64,000 nucleotides of DNA, taken from the NCBI RefSeq assembly GCF_021389935.1, contig NZ_CP089979.1:4507001-4571000 (forward strand), written 5' to 3'. Source of the stretch: Fulvivirga ligni (GTDB lineage: Bacteria; Bacteroidota; Bacteroidia; Cytophagales; Cyclobacteriaceae). Position 1 is the first letter of the stretch. The number at the start of each line of letters is the position of its first letter. Shown here in pieces: positions 53,601-63,236 of the stretch. The notes under the pieces were generated by a model. The model was given only the letters and a program-made list of their open reading frames with translations, searched no databases and was not told where the DNA came from. The position numbers were made by a program, and so were the translations under genes.

Positions 53601-56600
53601 TTATTGTTTTTGAAATTTATAAACTCCTTCCCTACCTATAATCTGAAGTAGATAGAGGCCAGGTTGTAGGCTTTGTACATTAATTAAAGTTTGTTTAGCA
53701 CCTTCTGCCGATTGGCTAATCACCTTTTTACCATCCATTGAAATCACTTCCAGCACATCTCCCACTTGCATTTCAGGGTGGAAAACATGTAGCGTAGAAG
53801 TAACTGGATTAGGATAAATCATAACTTTATCATCAGTCATCTGATCACCAGCTGTTCGAGCGGCCGCACCCGTAACGGTGCCCCAGCTGAATACCTCCCA
53901 GCCTCCTATGGCTCCTCGGTTGCAGTTCATGGCGGCTCCGCCATTTTCAGAGCTCACATAAAGATTGTTGCTGCCTCTTAAAGCCACAGAAGAACTTCCT
54001 TGAGAAACCCAGGCAAATCTGGTATTGGCAGACATGCTGGTAGCGTTACAATACATTGGGCTGGTGGCCGTTACGTACTGACCATTAGAACCACGAAGTG
54101 CAACCAGTCCACCACCGGCATCTACAACAGTAAACTGCTCCCATCCTGCTACACCTCCACGATCACACATCATAGGTGCACCGCCATTTTCAGAAGACAC
54201 ATAAAGGTTATTACTACCTCTTAACCAGATAGTTGCTCCGATGGGAGCTCCTGAATTGTTTCCGCTTTGTACCGTAATTACCTGAACCTCATTGTCACTT
54301 AATTGTCCATCCGAAACTGTTAAGGTGGCGTTATAGCTTCCTGCACCACTATAAGTGTGAGATACTGTTTGTCCGCTTGCTGTAGATCCATCTCCGAAAT
54401 TCCAATTATAGGTGAGTGGATCATTGTCAGGATCTGATGAGCTGCTACCATCAAAGCTTACAGTAAGTGGTGCATTTCCACTATTGGTGCTCACCGTGAA
54501 ATTTGCCGATGGCGCATTATTTTGAGAAGTGCCGCAAGTGGTGCCACATACATCAAATTCAAAAATAGAGATACCATAAGGATGCAGCTTATTGGTAGCA
54601 TACATCGCCACATATCTACCACAACCGCTGAGACCAGCAATATTATCGGTTCGTGCGGCATCCGCCATTCCGGTTTGAGTGGATATAATATTCCAGTCAG
54701 CACTGTTGGGATCCGGGGTGCTGTTTACATCAGAAACCATAATGTAATAGCTCTCTGCCGAGGCTCTTTCCCATATTATGCTCACTTCAGAAACATCATT
54801 TCTTGAGCCCAAATCAACCTTCAACCACTGAGGTATTGAGAACTCCGAGCTCCATCTTGTACCCTGATCACCATCAATAGCGTTAGCCGCTGTAAATGCT
54901 CCTTCCTGAGAAGAAGCAGAAGCTCCACTTAGAGTAATGCCATCACATCCCTGGGGTTGCGACTGCATTGTAATGGTTACATCATCATAAGCACTATTAG
55001 CATCATTATCAGTAGCCGACAATCTAAACACATAAGTTCCTGCCACTAAACCTGTTACCTGAGTTGTTGCAGATGATGGGCTGGCAATATTGGCTGCAGG
55101 ACCGGAAACTTTGGTCCAGTTATATGATGTGATGCTACCATTATCTGTAGCTGATCCATTTAAGGTTACAGTGTTGGTAGGTAGCGTAACGGTCTGGTCG
55201 GGGCCTGCATTAACCACCGGAGCTGGATTATTACCAATTTTAGAATTGTAATACTGCTTAGGACCAACTGTAACTGTTTCAATGACAGCTCCATTTTGAT
55301 AGATATTTACATTCTTGCTGGAGCTGGTGTAATTATATACCAGAACTGAAAGTTCACCATTGGCATCTTGAAAAACTCCACCTGTAGCCAGACTGGTATG
55401 ATAGCCTTCTGCCGGTAAGCCGTAGGTTAAGCTGGCATTAGAAATATAATAGTTAGTAGCTGAATTTACATGGGTAGCCCAATCTCCACCTTCTTGGGTA
55501 ATGAGCTGATCATAGGTAGAAGCAACAAAGGCAGGGTCATAGGATTGGATATAATTCAAATGATACCCTCCCAGATACGGTCCCATCTCCACGATATTGG
55601 CATAAGGGTCAGTAGTACCGATCTCACCAAACTCTACTCTATCCTGCACCATGGCACTCCAATCACTAGCGGCCTTGGCTGGCTCTCTACCTAGATAGTA
55701 GCTATAGAAAAAGTCAGCCGGAACAGCCTGAATACCGAACGCCCAGGCAGGATCTCCATCAAAGAAAGTAGCCATGGCCATGTTATTAGCTTTCAGAATA
55801 CCCACATAATCAAAGGCATATTCATCTGGCATATCACCATTTCTATCAAACCAATAATCTTGCGTGGTGATCCCCTCCAGCATAAAACCAGTGGCTCCGA
55901 GGCTGAGTATCTCATCATCTTCTAAGGCTATACCTAGCAAATAAATACCAAACCATGAATGCATAGCTTCTGAAGTAGACTCCTGATTATTACCATCTAC
56001 ACCACTGCCAATACCTCCAGCCCAACTATGGCCAGCATAAGGATCAAAGTTTCGTAAAAATGGCTGTCTATCCGTGTCATTCACACCATAGCGTTTCCAG
56101 TTAGCATAAGACTTGGCTACTTTTATTACCATGTCACCATATTGGTTTTTGAAGTCCTCGTCAACCATCATTAAACGAGCAGCACCAGTGATAAAATAGC
56201 CATAGTGGAAGTGTAAATCATTGAAAGCCTGAGAACCAAAACCTACAGGAAAGCCTATTAAAGCACCAAACTGAGGATATTCTGCAAAGAAATAACGACC
56301 AGCACCAGACTCTGAGGTTGTGAATGTTAACCAATTGATAAGTTCTTGCTTTATATTATTCTTAATGGTCTCATAACCAGGATGCTGCAGTTCTTTAGCC
56401 ATCAGCATAATGTTAGACTCCTCACCAAATCCTTTAGCGTAGGTATTGCCATTATAATCTTCAGACACATTGATTTTCGCACTTAAGAGATCATTCAATC
56501 TTTGCTGCTGTGTGCCATTTAAATCCAATGGTTTTGGTAGATAAGGAGGCATTCCTCCAAATTGATAGGTAAGATTGAAATTTTTACCCTGTGTTGTATG

Positions 56601-58109
56601 CATAGTGCCATACATGGTTTCATAGTCAGCCCCTCCTATGAGAGAATAGCCACTGGTATTTCTGTAATGATGTGGCTGTAAGGCCAATAAGGTTTCACCA
56701 CTCTGAGAGCCCGTTTCATAATTGGCTGTATTAAATTGAAAAGTGGTGGTGATATTTCCACCTGCCTGATCATAATTCCAGTTGAAAGTAGAGGCCGTTA
56801 TCTTGTTTCTTGAAAAGTTATCATAGGTGGATATTAATGATTGAGATGGAATGGCAGAGATGACCACGTATTTTGGAGCACCAGCTGGGATTACAGGTAC
56901 ATAATTACCTGCGGGTGATTTTTCAAATACAGTACCGTTAGGTGCATGTATACCGAACAGCTTGCCCTCCACAGCCACCACCAGTGTGTTACCATTATAA
57001 GGAAATGAGCTGACCGCTGCACCAGTACCTGTATATTCATCAGTAGCATCAGAGCTGGTTTCGATAATTGGGTCAACTTCATTTAAATCTATGTAAGTGT
57101 ATGGCACACCATGATACACTGAACCATCCATGTAATGAGACTGATCATCTTCTAATCTAAAGACAAATCCCAGGTCTGACCAATCATAAGCTTTAGCATC
57201 TTGGGGCCAAAAGCTATTAGAAAAAGAACTGCTCACATCAGGACTGTTGCTGAAAACTATATTATCACACAAGGTAAACCCCCAGCCACCAGAGCTAGCA
57301 TCTACAATTCTTATTTGAGCCGCCTGACCTATATAGGCTGATACATCGAAGCGCTTCCATTTTAGATTAGCACTGTTCTCACCTGTCTCGGCTAATACTC
57401 GGTTGCCATTGATGTATAGGCCCAGGTAATTCAAGTCAACATTGTTGCCTCCACCCAGCAGAAAATGGATATAATTCTTTGTAATGGTAAAATTAGGTGA
57501 CGTCAAGGTCATTTGTGGTCCATCACCTTTATAGGTATTGATAAATCTATCTCCTAAAAATCCCTGCGGTGTAGGTGATTGAGTGAAGTCTGCCAATGAC
57601 ACCGGACCTGGATAAGGAGGGTTTGCAGAAACCGACCAACCAGCCGGATAGTTACTTGATTCAAAATCTGCAAATATTTCCGTATCTCCTGATTGATTGA
57701 GATCCACTGATCCCTTCACGGTAATGCTTGCACCATATATTACTGACAAACCACGTGAGTCAAACATAGCAAACGATTGCGGCAATGACACTTTAATACC
57801 GTTTGCAGTTCCTTCTACACGCTGAGGCCATACCTCAAGGTTACCAGTATATTGATCGAAAATTGTAGCGGTCCACCAATCATTGGTAGGTATAGGAGCA
57901 GATTGTTTGTTGGGGTGTATATGCCATGGCCAACCATCGGATAATTCGCGATAGGTTTTGCCGTAATAAGCGCCCTCATCCCAGACACTGGAGGGTGGAC
58001 TATCAGCAAAACTACCAGAACCAAGACCAACCGGACTTTGTGCATTTACATTGATAAAAGAAATTAAAGCCAACCACAACAGTAAAAGTTGTGTATTCCT
58101 TTTAATCAT
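53601..58109 (-). CDS. GH81 endo-beta-1,3-glucanase with inserted domain and beta-trefoil, T9SS-secreted
   Basis: 1502 residues. Signal peptide; GH81 from about 40 to 960 with APIPTNDWWTATIFD, HFHYGYFITGAARL, NFDPYAGHSWAGG and the catalytic-glutamate block GNNQESTSEAMHSW. A DUF4980-like beta-sandwich (about 143-288) is inserted in the N-terminal GH81 sandwich. After GH81: PKD/REJ-like, CBM32, PKD, a fascin-like beta-trefoil with two near-identical LRGSNNLYVSSENGGA repeats (about 1292-1414), and the T9SS tail (IYPNPVTSTLH). Hydrolyses internal bonds of insoluble beta-1,3-glucan. First gene of the minus-strand cluster, divergent from a second GH81 gene. Confidence 0.92.
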   Translation of the reverse strand: MIKRNTQLLLLWLALISFINVNAQSPVGLGSGSFADSPPSSVWDEGAYYGKTYRELSDGWPWHIHPNKQSAPIPTNDWWTATIFDQYTGNLEVWPQRVEGTANGIKVSLPQSFAMFDSRGLSVIYGASITVKGSVDLNQSGDTEIFADFESSNYPAGWSVSANPPYPGPVSLADFTQSPTPQGFLGDRFINTYKGDGPQMTLTSPNFTITKNYIHFLLGGGNNVDLNYLGLYINGNRVLAETGENSANLKWKRFDVSAYIGQAAQIRIVDASSGGWGFTLCDNIVFSNSPDVSSSFSNSFWPQDAKAYDWSDLGFVFRLEDDQSHYMDGSVYHGVPYTYIDLNEVDPIIETSSDATDEYTGTGAAVSSFPYNGNTLVVAVEGKLFGIHAPNGTVFEKSPAGNYVPVIPAGAPKYVVISAIPSQSLISTYDNFSRNKITASTFNWNYDQAGGNITTTFQFNTANYETGSQSGETLLALQPHHYRNTSGYSLIGGADYETMYGTMHTTQGKNFNLTYQFGGMPPYLPKPLDLNGTQQQRLNDLLSAKINVSEDYNGNTYAKGFGEESNIMLMAKELQHPGYETIKNNIKQELINWLTFTTSESGAGRYFFAEYPQFGALIGFPVGFGSQAFNDLHFHYGYFITGAARLMMVDEDFKNQYGDMVIKVAKSYANWKRYGVNDTDRQPFLRNFDPYAGHSWAGGIGSGVDGNNQESTSEAMHSWFGIYLLGIALEDDEILSLGATGFMLEGITTQDYWFDRNGDMPDEYAFDYVGILKANNMAMATFFDGDPAWAFGIQAVPADFFYSYYLGREPAKAASDWSAMVQDRVEFGEIGTTDPYANIVEMGPYLGGYHLNYIQSYDPAFVASTYDQLITQEGGDWATHVNSATNYYISNASLTYGLPAEGYHTSLATGGVFQDANGELSVLVYNYTSSSKNVNIYQNGAVIETVTVGPKQYYNSKIGNNPAPVVNAGPDQTVTLPTNTVTLNGSATDNGSITSYNWTKVSGPAANIASPSSATTQVTGLVAGTYVFRLSATDNDANSAYDDVTITMQSQPQGCDGITLSGASASSQEGAFTAANAIDGDQGTRWSSEFSIPQWLKVDLGSRNDVSEVSIIWERASAESYYIMVSDVNSTPDPNSADWNIISTQTGMADAARTDNIAGLSGCGRYVAMYATNKLHPYGISIFEFDVCGTTCGTSQNNAPSANFTVSTNSGNAPLTVSFDGSSSSDPDNDPLTYNWNFGDGSTASGQTVSHTYSGAGSYNATLTVSDGQLSDNEVQVITVQSGNNSGAPIGATIWLRGSNNLYVSSENGGAPMMCDRGGVAGWEQFTVVDAGGGLVALRGSNGQYVTATSPMYCNATSMSANTRFAWVSQGSSSVALRGSNNLYVSSENGGAAMNCNRGAIGGWEVFSWGTVTGAAARTAGDQMTDDKVMIYPNPVTSTLHVFHPEMQVGDVLEVISMDGKKVISQSAEGAKQTLINVQSLQPGLYLLQIIGREGVYKFQKQ
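57246..57683 (-). other. DUF4980-like domain inserted in GH81
   Basis: Residues about 143-288 of the first GH81 protein. The pattern ADFESSNYPAGW, LTSPNFTI, YIHFLLGGG, RIVDASSGGWGF is that of a sandwich domain known from the N-termini of Bacteroidota GH32 enzymes. GH81 sequence is continuous on both sides (SVIYGASITV before, DAKAYDWSDLGFVF after). The second GH81 here lacks it. Confidence 0.6.
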
Positions 58110-58780
58110 GAGTATAGGTTTAGGTGTAGCGTTGTATCAAAAACCTAAAAGTTTATAAGCACTTCTTCGGTTTTAATAAATACAGTTTGCAAGCTAGTTG
58201 GAAAAGAGGTGGATTCCCATTTTTGACATATAACAACTACGTATCACACGTATAACAAACATGTAACAGTATTTTCATAATCCTCTGAAAATTAAGACTA
58301 TGACAAATTATAGAGGAGAAATTAACCTTAACAGCAAACGATTTCTAAAAAAACATTTGGAAGATGTAACTCAGCATCCTATTTAAATATTATTTAATAT
58401 TTAAGATTATATTTAGGTATTTTAATACTTTAATATTTAAAATAATAAATGAATTAATTATATAATCAGCTTGAAAATTAACATTTAAGCTTTATATTTG
58501 ATTCAAGCATTGAAAATTCATTCGTTCTTTTGTGTCTAATATCTCTATTTGGCTGAACATTAGCTGTATAGGTCCTCCTAGGGCAAAAGAGTACTTTCAT
58601 GATGTAAAATAATCTCCCCTAACTGGCTGTTAAGGCCTATTTTGCACAAGTATGAAGTATTTTTGTAGAGGTTGTAAGGTTGGCTACGATGAGTTATTGT
58701 AGTACGCTATCTCTTTTTTAAACCTTTTGGATGTCCGACCTTGGTTCTTGATTTTAAGTTCAACCAAACCTAAGGAATCA
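58110..58780. promoter_or_regulatory. Divergent promoter region of the two GH81 genes
   Basis: 671 bp with no credible ORF. It holds a 12-base direct repeat TTTAATATTTAA (58393-58404 and 58429-58440) with a third partial copy at 58421; the first copy is half of the inverted repeat TTAAATATT-N4-AATATTTAA. A plus-strand promoter lies at 58471-58500. The AT-rich stretch suits binding by a transcription activator, plausibly the propeller regulator. Confidence 0.5.
58471..58500 (+). promoter_or_regulatory. Bacteroidota-type promoter for the GH81-CBM56 gene
   Basis: TTG (58471-58473), 19-base spacer, TATATTTG (58493-58500) fits the -33 TTTG / -7 TAnnTTTG consensus. It would give a leader of about 275 nt. 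A second -7-like box TATTTTTG is at 58658-58665 without a well-spaced -33. Confidence 0.45.
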
Positions 58781-61700
58781 ATGCAACCAATCTCAATTGG
58801 AAAATATTTTTTTGTCCAAAAAATAAATCATTATTTCTGCAACATACAGAAATCGATTGCAGGATTTAAATCTCTCACTTTTACTGTTCTTTTATTAGTA
58901 ATATCACTCACTTCTTATACCTGGAGTAATGCCCAGGTGGTTAATGTAGGGTCTGGAAGTTACACTACCACTTTTCCAGGCACAGATGAGGCAGGAAGAA
59001 ATACCTTCCCTACCGGCTCTCCACAAGTATCCGGACCAGCCGCATCCAAGCCTGTTCCTTCTAATACATGGTGGGCCAATTTTATAAAAGTAGATCACGG
59101 CGGACAAGCCTTTAATTATCCTCTTTCTTTTTGTTCTGAGCCAGAAGGTTTAGTTATTAATTATACCATTCCATTATCAGCATCGGCCACTGAATATCGT
59201 GAGCCTATGAGTGTGGTAGACGGTGTGAAAGTTGGAGTATCAGGCCTTAGCACCAGCAGATCTACCGTTTCAGACTTTTCTGACTGGACCTTTACAGCTA
59301 ACTGGTCTGGCGGTGGCAATAACTTCTCATCAACCATCGGGATGGGAATGCCTTTTGTGTATTTCACCAAAGCCAATGGAAATACGGCTCGTGTGGAGGT
59401 GGGGTTTAATCCATCGGGCGTTTCTGTTTCAGGCAGCAACCTGATCATTCAAAACAATATGAATAATTCCAGATACGTGGTGTTTGGCCCATCCGGCACC
59501 TCCTGGAGCGGAAGTAACGGTACTTATACCTCGTCATTAGCAGGTAAAAACTATTGGTCAATGGCCTTAGTGCCTCCTGGAATGGATATCAACACATTTA
59601 TTTCCAATTATCAAAAATATGCCTTTGTATTTCCGTCTGAAACTAATGTAAGCTGGACCTACAATGAAAGTTCTTCTGCTCTGAGAACAACATTTAATGT
59701 AACGCCTGATGTTAAGGAAGGCGCTGCTAATCAGGTATTAATGGGACTATTGCCACATCAATGGGCACATTTAGCTCCTGGTTCAGCACAGCCGAACCTG
59801 GCCACCTACCCTTCCGTGCGTGGTCAGCTTAAACTGTTAGGTTCAAACTCATTTGCTGTAGAAAACAAGTTCAGCGGCATATTACCTACTCTCCCTAACC
59901 TGGCTAAATACAGTGATGGTTTCGACATCAGCAAACTGTTTAATAAGATAGATGCCATGAAGGGCGACGGTCTACCCGCCTGGACTGACTCATACAATGA
60001 AGGTCAAAACATGAACAGGCTAATACAGGCTGCACGCATAGCGGATCAGATTGGTTATACTGCTGCCAGAGATCAACTTTTAGATAAAGTACAAGAAAGG
60101 CTGGAAGACTGGCTGAAGGCAGAAGGTGGTGAAGTAGCCTTTTTATTCTATTATAATGATACCTGGGATGCCCTATTAGGTTATCCGGCAGGTCATAGTC
60201 AGGATTCAAATCTAAATGATCATCATTTTCACTGGGGTTATTTTATTCATGCTGCTTCTGCACTAGAGCAGTTTCGTCCAGGATGGGCCAATCAATATGG
60301 AGGCATGATCAACTTGCTTGTGAAAGATGCTGGTAACGCCGACAAGAATGATAACAAGTTCCCATTCTTAAGAAATTTCAGTCCTTACGCAGGACATGCC
60401 TGGGCCAATGGTTTTGCCACCGAGCCTTTCGGTAATGATCAGGAATCTACTTCTGAATCTATGCAATTTAATGCTTCTCTAATTCACTGGGGAACCATCA
60501 CCAACAATAATCAGATTCGTGATTTAGGAATATACCTTTACACTACCGAAGTTACTGCCATCCAGGAATACTGGTTTGATACCAATGACAGAACCTTCCA
60601 GCCTGCCTATCAGCATGAAATGATTGCCCGAGTATGGAGCGCTGGCTATGATAATGGCACCTGGTGGACCTCTGACATTGCCGCTTCTTACGGCATTCAG
60701 CTATACCCTATTCATGGAGGCTCACTTTACATGGGATATGATCTGGATTATGTTCAGGAAGTGTGGAATGGCATGACAGCCAAAACGGAGGTACTATCCA
60801 ATACTCCAAACGCTAACCTTTGGTATGACACTTACTGGAGTTTCCTGGCATTTTTAGATCCTGAAAGAGCCATCGAACTGTATGATAATTATACTGAAAG
60901 AGATGTAAAAGTGGGTATATCAGATGCCCAGACCTATCACTGGCTCCATACCATGAATGCTTTAGGAAATGTGGCTGATGAAATAACTGCTGATTATCCT
61001 ATTGCTTCTGTGTTTGATAAAAATGGAACAAAAACCTATGTAGCACACAACTACGGATCATCTGCCAGAACGGTACACTTTTCAGATGGTACTTCTTTGT
61101 ATGTAGAAGCTGGTAAAACAGCTACCAGCAAAGATACAGGCATATCCATTTCTCTATCTGCTCCAGGAATAGTTGCTGAGCCTTGTACCTCTGGTGTGAA
61201 TAGTGATTTCACACTTACTGCCAATGTTTCCGGACCAGTGAGCTCAGTAGAATTCTACAGAAATGGTAGTTTGCTAACCACAGACAATAGTGCTCCTTAC
61301 CAACTACCACAATCATTTAATTCTGACAATGTCTATACTTATACCGCCAAAGCCTATGGAAATGGTGGCCTGGAGTTATCAAATGTATTTAAAGTTACCG
61401 TAGGGCTGGGTAATCAGGCCCCTTACAATGGAGCGCACAATGTTCCTGGTACAGTACAGGCCGGTCATTATGATACCGGTGGAAATGGAATCTCCTATTT
61501 TGATGTAGATCCGAATGTTTATGAAGCCAATTTCAGAACCGAAGATGAAGTGGATGCGTCGACCTCTGCCTCACAAGGCACTTCTATTGGCTGGATAAGC
61601 GCTGGCGAGTGGGTAGAATATAGTATTAATGCTGCTCCTGGTGTTTATGATATTGATTTAAACATAGCCGCTAACGCCTCTGAAGGTGGTCAAAGTGGCT

Positions 61701-63163
61701 CCATCAGTATAGATTTAGATTGCAATACCGTTGGAAGCATCAACTCTACACCTCTAACAGGTGCCTGGGATACTTTCTCCTCCACAAAGGCTTCTGATAT
61801 TAGCATTCCTGCAGGGCAGCACATCATCAGACTTACTTTCAATTCTGGTGTTTATAATTTGGGTAATATCACTTTCACCCGTACAGGAGATTTGGATGGT
61901 AGCAACAGCGCCCCTTCAACACCGACCGGACTACAGGTAACAAGCACAACAGAAAACAGCATCGCTGTGAGCTGGAATGCTTCTACTGATCCTGATAATA
62001 ATCTTTCGGGGTATGATGTATACTTAAACGGAAGCCTTAGTGATAACGTAAGTGGTATTTCATATACATTTACAGGGCTAAACCCGAGCACCACTTACAC
62101 CATTGAGGTTAATGCCAGAGATACTGAAGGTGCTATCTCTCAGCGTGTTTCAGTAGATGGAACCACTAACGATCCTTCCGGAACTGGCGTAGTTATACCT
62201 GCCAGAATACAGGCCGAGGACTTCACTGACATGGCTGGAGTACAGATGGAAAATACTATTGACGATGGTGGAGGACAGAATGTAGGCTGGATAGATACCG
62301 GCGACTGGTTAGAATATGAAATTCAAGTACCTGAAACTAAGGATTATACCATCGATTATAGAGTAGCTAGCCAAGATACTGGCGGTACATTGGCCTTTTT
62401 GTTAGACGGAAATTCATTAAGCACCACTTCATTCGGAGCTACAGGAGGCTGGCAAAACTGGACTACCACTAATACCACAGTTAACTTGCCTGCTGGCTCA
62501 CATACCGTGCGTATTGTTGCCAATACCTCTGGCTGGAACCTTAACTGGATTGAATTTTCTACGAGTAGTACTCCCCCACCATCAGGCGGCAATTGTACTA
62601 CCAATGTAAATGCTGATTTCTCCGTGGAGGTATCTGATGATAACAGCAATCCGAGTATAACATTTGTACCAGAAAGATCGGGAGTAGGTGCAAATACTTG
62701 TATACTTTATTACAGCACTAATGAGAATGCCATTTTTCCTGGCTACTTAACTTCTCCAAACACTCCTTTCCAGCTGAATGCCAGCGCAGGCCAAACAGTT
62801 TACTATTATTACACTTATAGCCTGCCTGAAGGTGGAGAGAACAATACCTTCAATAACAAAAAGAGTTTTGTAGTAGGGCAATGTGCTAATCAAATCAGTG
62901 CAAGAACGGCCGCATGGTCTGAAAAAGAATTTAGCAAACTCACATTATTTCCTAACCCCGTGAGAAATGAGCTGAACATATCAGGACTTGAAAGCAATGC
63001 TAACATCACCGTGTTTGATCTTTCTGGTAAAGTGATGATGCAGAAGAATGCCACCCACAACAACCAGGAAACCAGCACATTAAATGTATCTCACTTGAAG
63101 AGTGGTGTATACTTTATACAGATAGAAAATAATAACAGCAGAATGAAATTTATTAAAGAATAG
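58781..63163 (+). CDS. GH81 endo-beta-1,3-glucanase with CBM6 and CBM56-like modules, T9SS-secreted
   Basis: About 1460 residues from the ATG at 58781 (AAGGAA just upstream); the open frame from 58727 adds 18 unlikely residues. Long N-terminal region, then signal helix (FTVLLLVISLTSYTWSNAQ). GH81 (to about 810 of the longer frame) with PVPSNTWWANFIK, HHFHWGYFIHAASAL, NFSPYAGHAWANG and the catalytic block GNDQESTSESM. Then an Ig-like domain, a CBM6-like module (FRTEDEVDAS, GEWVEYSINAA), FN3, a CBM6 (IQAEDFTDM, GDWLEYEIQV), a CBM56-like domain and the T9SS tail (LFPNPVRNELN). Only GH81 of the pair with an uninterrupted catalytic domain. Upstream of the GH64 gene. Confidence 0.92.
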   Translation: MQPISIGKYFFVQKINHYFCNIQKSIAGFKSLTFTVLLLVISLTSYTWSNAQVVNVGSGSYTTTFPGTDEAGRNTFPTGSPQVSGPAASKPVPSNTWWANFIKVDHGGQAFNYPLSFCSEPEGLVINYTIPLSASATEYREPMSVVDGVKVGVSGLSTSRSTVSDFSDWTFTANWSGGGNNFSSTIGMGMPFVYFTKANGNTARVEVGFNPSGVSVSGSNLIIQNNMNNSRYVVFGPSGTSWSGSNGTYTSSLAGKNYWSMALVPPGMDINTFISNYQKYAFVFPSETNVSWTYNESSSALRTTFNVTPDVKEGAANQVLMGLLPHQWAHLAPGSAQPNLATYPSVRGQLKLLGSNSFAVENKFSGILPTLPNLAKYSDGFDISKLFNKIDAMKGDGLPAWTDSYNEGQNMNRLIQAARIADQIGYTAARDQLLDKVQERLEDWLKAEGGEVAFLFYYNDTWDALLGYPAGHSQDSNLNDHHFHWGYFIHAASALEQFRPGWANQYGGMINLLVKDAGNADKNDNKFPFLRNFSPYAGHAWANGFATEPFGNDQESTSESMQFNASLIHWGTITNNNQIRDLGIYLYTTEVTAIQEYWFDTNDRTFQPAYQHEMIARVWSAGYDNGTWWTSDIAASYGIQLYPIHGGSLYMGYDLDYVQEVWNGMTAKTEVLSNTPNANLWYDTYWSFLAFLDPERAIELYDNYTERDVKVGISDAQTYHWLHTMNALGNVADEITADYPIASVFDKNGTKTYVAHNYGSSARTVHFSDGTSLYVEAGKTATSKDTGISISLSAPGIVAEPCTSGVNSDFTLTANVSGPVSSVEFYRNGSLLTTDNSAPYQLPQSFNSDNVYTYTAKAYGNGGLELSNVFKVTVGLGNQAPYNGAHNVPGTVQAGHYDTGGNGISYFDVDPNVYEANFRTEDEVDASTSASQGTSIGWISAGEWVEYSINAAPGVYDIDLNIAANASEGGQSGSISIDLDCNTVGSINSTPLTGAWDTFSSTKASDISIPAGQHIIRLTFNSGVYNLGNITFTRTGDLDGSNSAPSTPTGLQVTSTTENSIAVSWNASTDPDNNLSGYDVYLNGSLSDNVSGISYTFTGLNPSTTYTIEVNARDTEGAISQRVSVDGTTNDPSGTGVVIPARIQAEDFTDMAGVQMENTIDDGGGQNVGWIDTGDWLEYEIQVPETKDYTIDYRVASQDTGGTLAFLLDGNSLSTTSFGATGGWQNWTTTNTTVNLPAGSHTVRIVANTSGWNLNWIEFSTSSTPPPSGGNCTTNVNADFSVEVSDDNSNPSITFVPERSGVGANTCILYYSTNENAIFPGYLTSPNTPFQLNASAGQTVYYYYTYSLPEGGENNTFNNKKSFVVGQCANQISARTAAWSEKEFSKLTLFPNPVRNELNISGLESNANITVFDLSGKVMMQKNATHNNQETSTLNVSHLKSGVYFIQIENNNSRMKFIKE
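62591..62884 (+). other. CBM56-like beta-1,3-glucan-binding domain
   Basis: About 98 residues near the C-terminus of the second GH81, bounded by two cysteines. FVPERSGVGANTCILYYST and the stretch QTVYYYYTYSLPEGGENNT recall the beta-1,3-glucan-binding CBM56 of bacterial GH81/GH64 enzymes. Recognition by memory of the family pattern, not by search. Confidence 0.55.
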
Positions 63164-63177
63164 AACCTAAACCCAGT

Positions 63178-63218
63178 AAAGGTAAATGAGGAGCTTGCTC
63201 CTCTCCTTACCTTTTTTT
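63178..63218 (+). terminator. Terminator of the GH81-CBM56 gene
   Basis: AAAGGTAA-N2-GAGGAG-CTTG-CTCCTC-N3-TTACCTTT hairpin followed by a run of seven T, 15 bp after the stop. GH64 translation starts only 19 bp later, so GH64 either relies on read-through or has a promoter overlapping this region. Confidence 0.75.
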
Positions 63219-63236
63219 CACTTAAACCTAAATCCA

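Noticed and set aside
41279-63163. Agar or carrageenan utilisation locus
   Set aside because: GH16 and CBM32 occur there too, but GH81, GH64 and GH128 are specific for beta-1,3-glucan and no sulfatase, GH117 or GH50 was seen.
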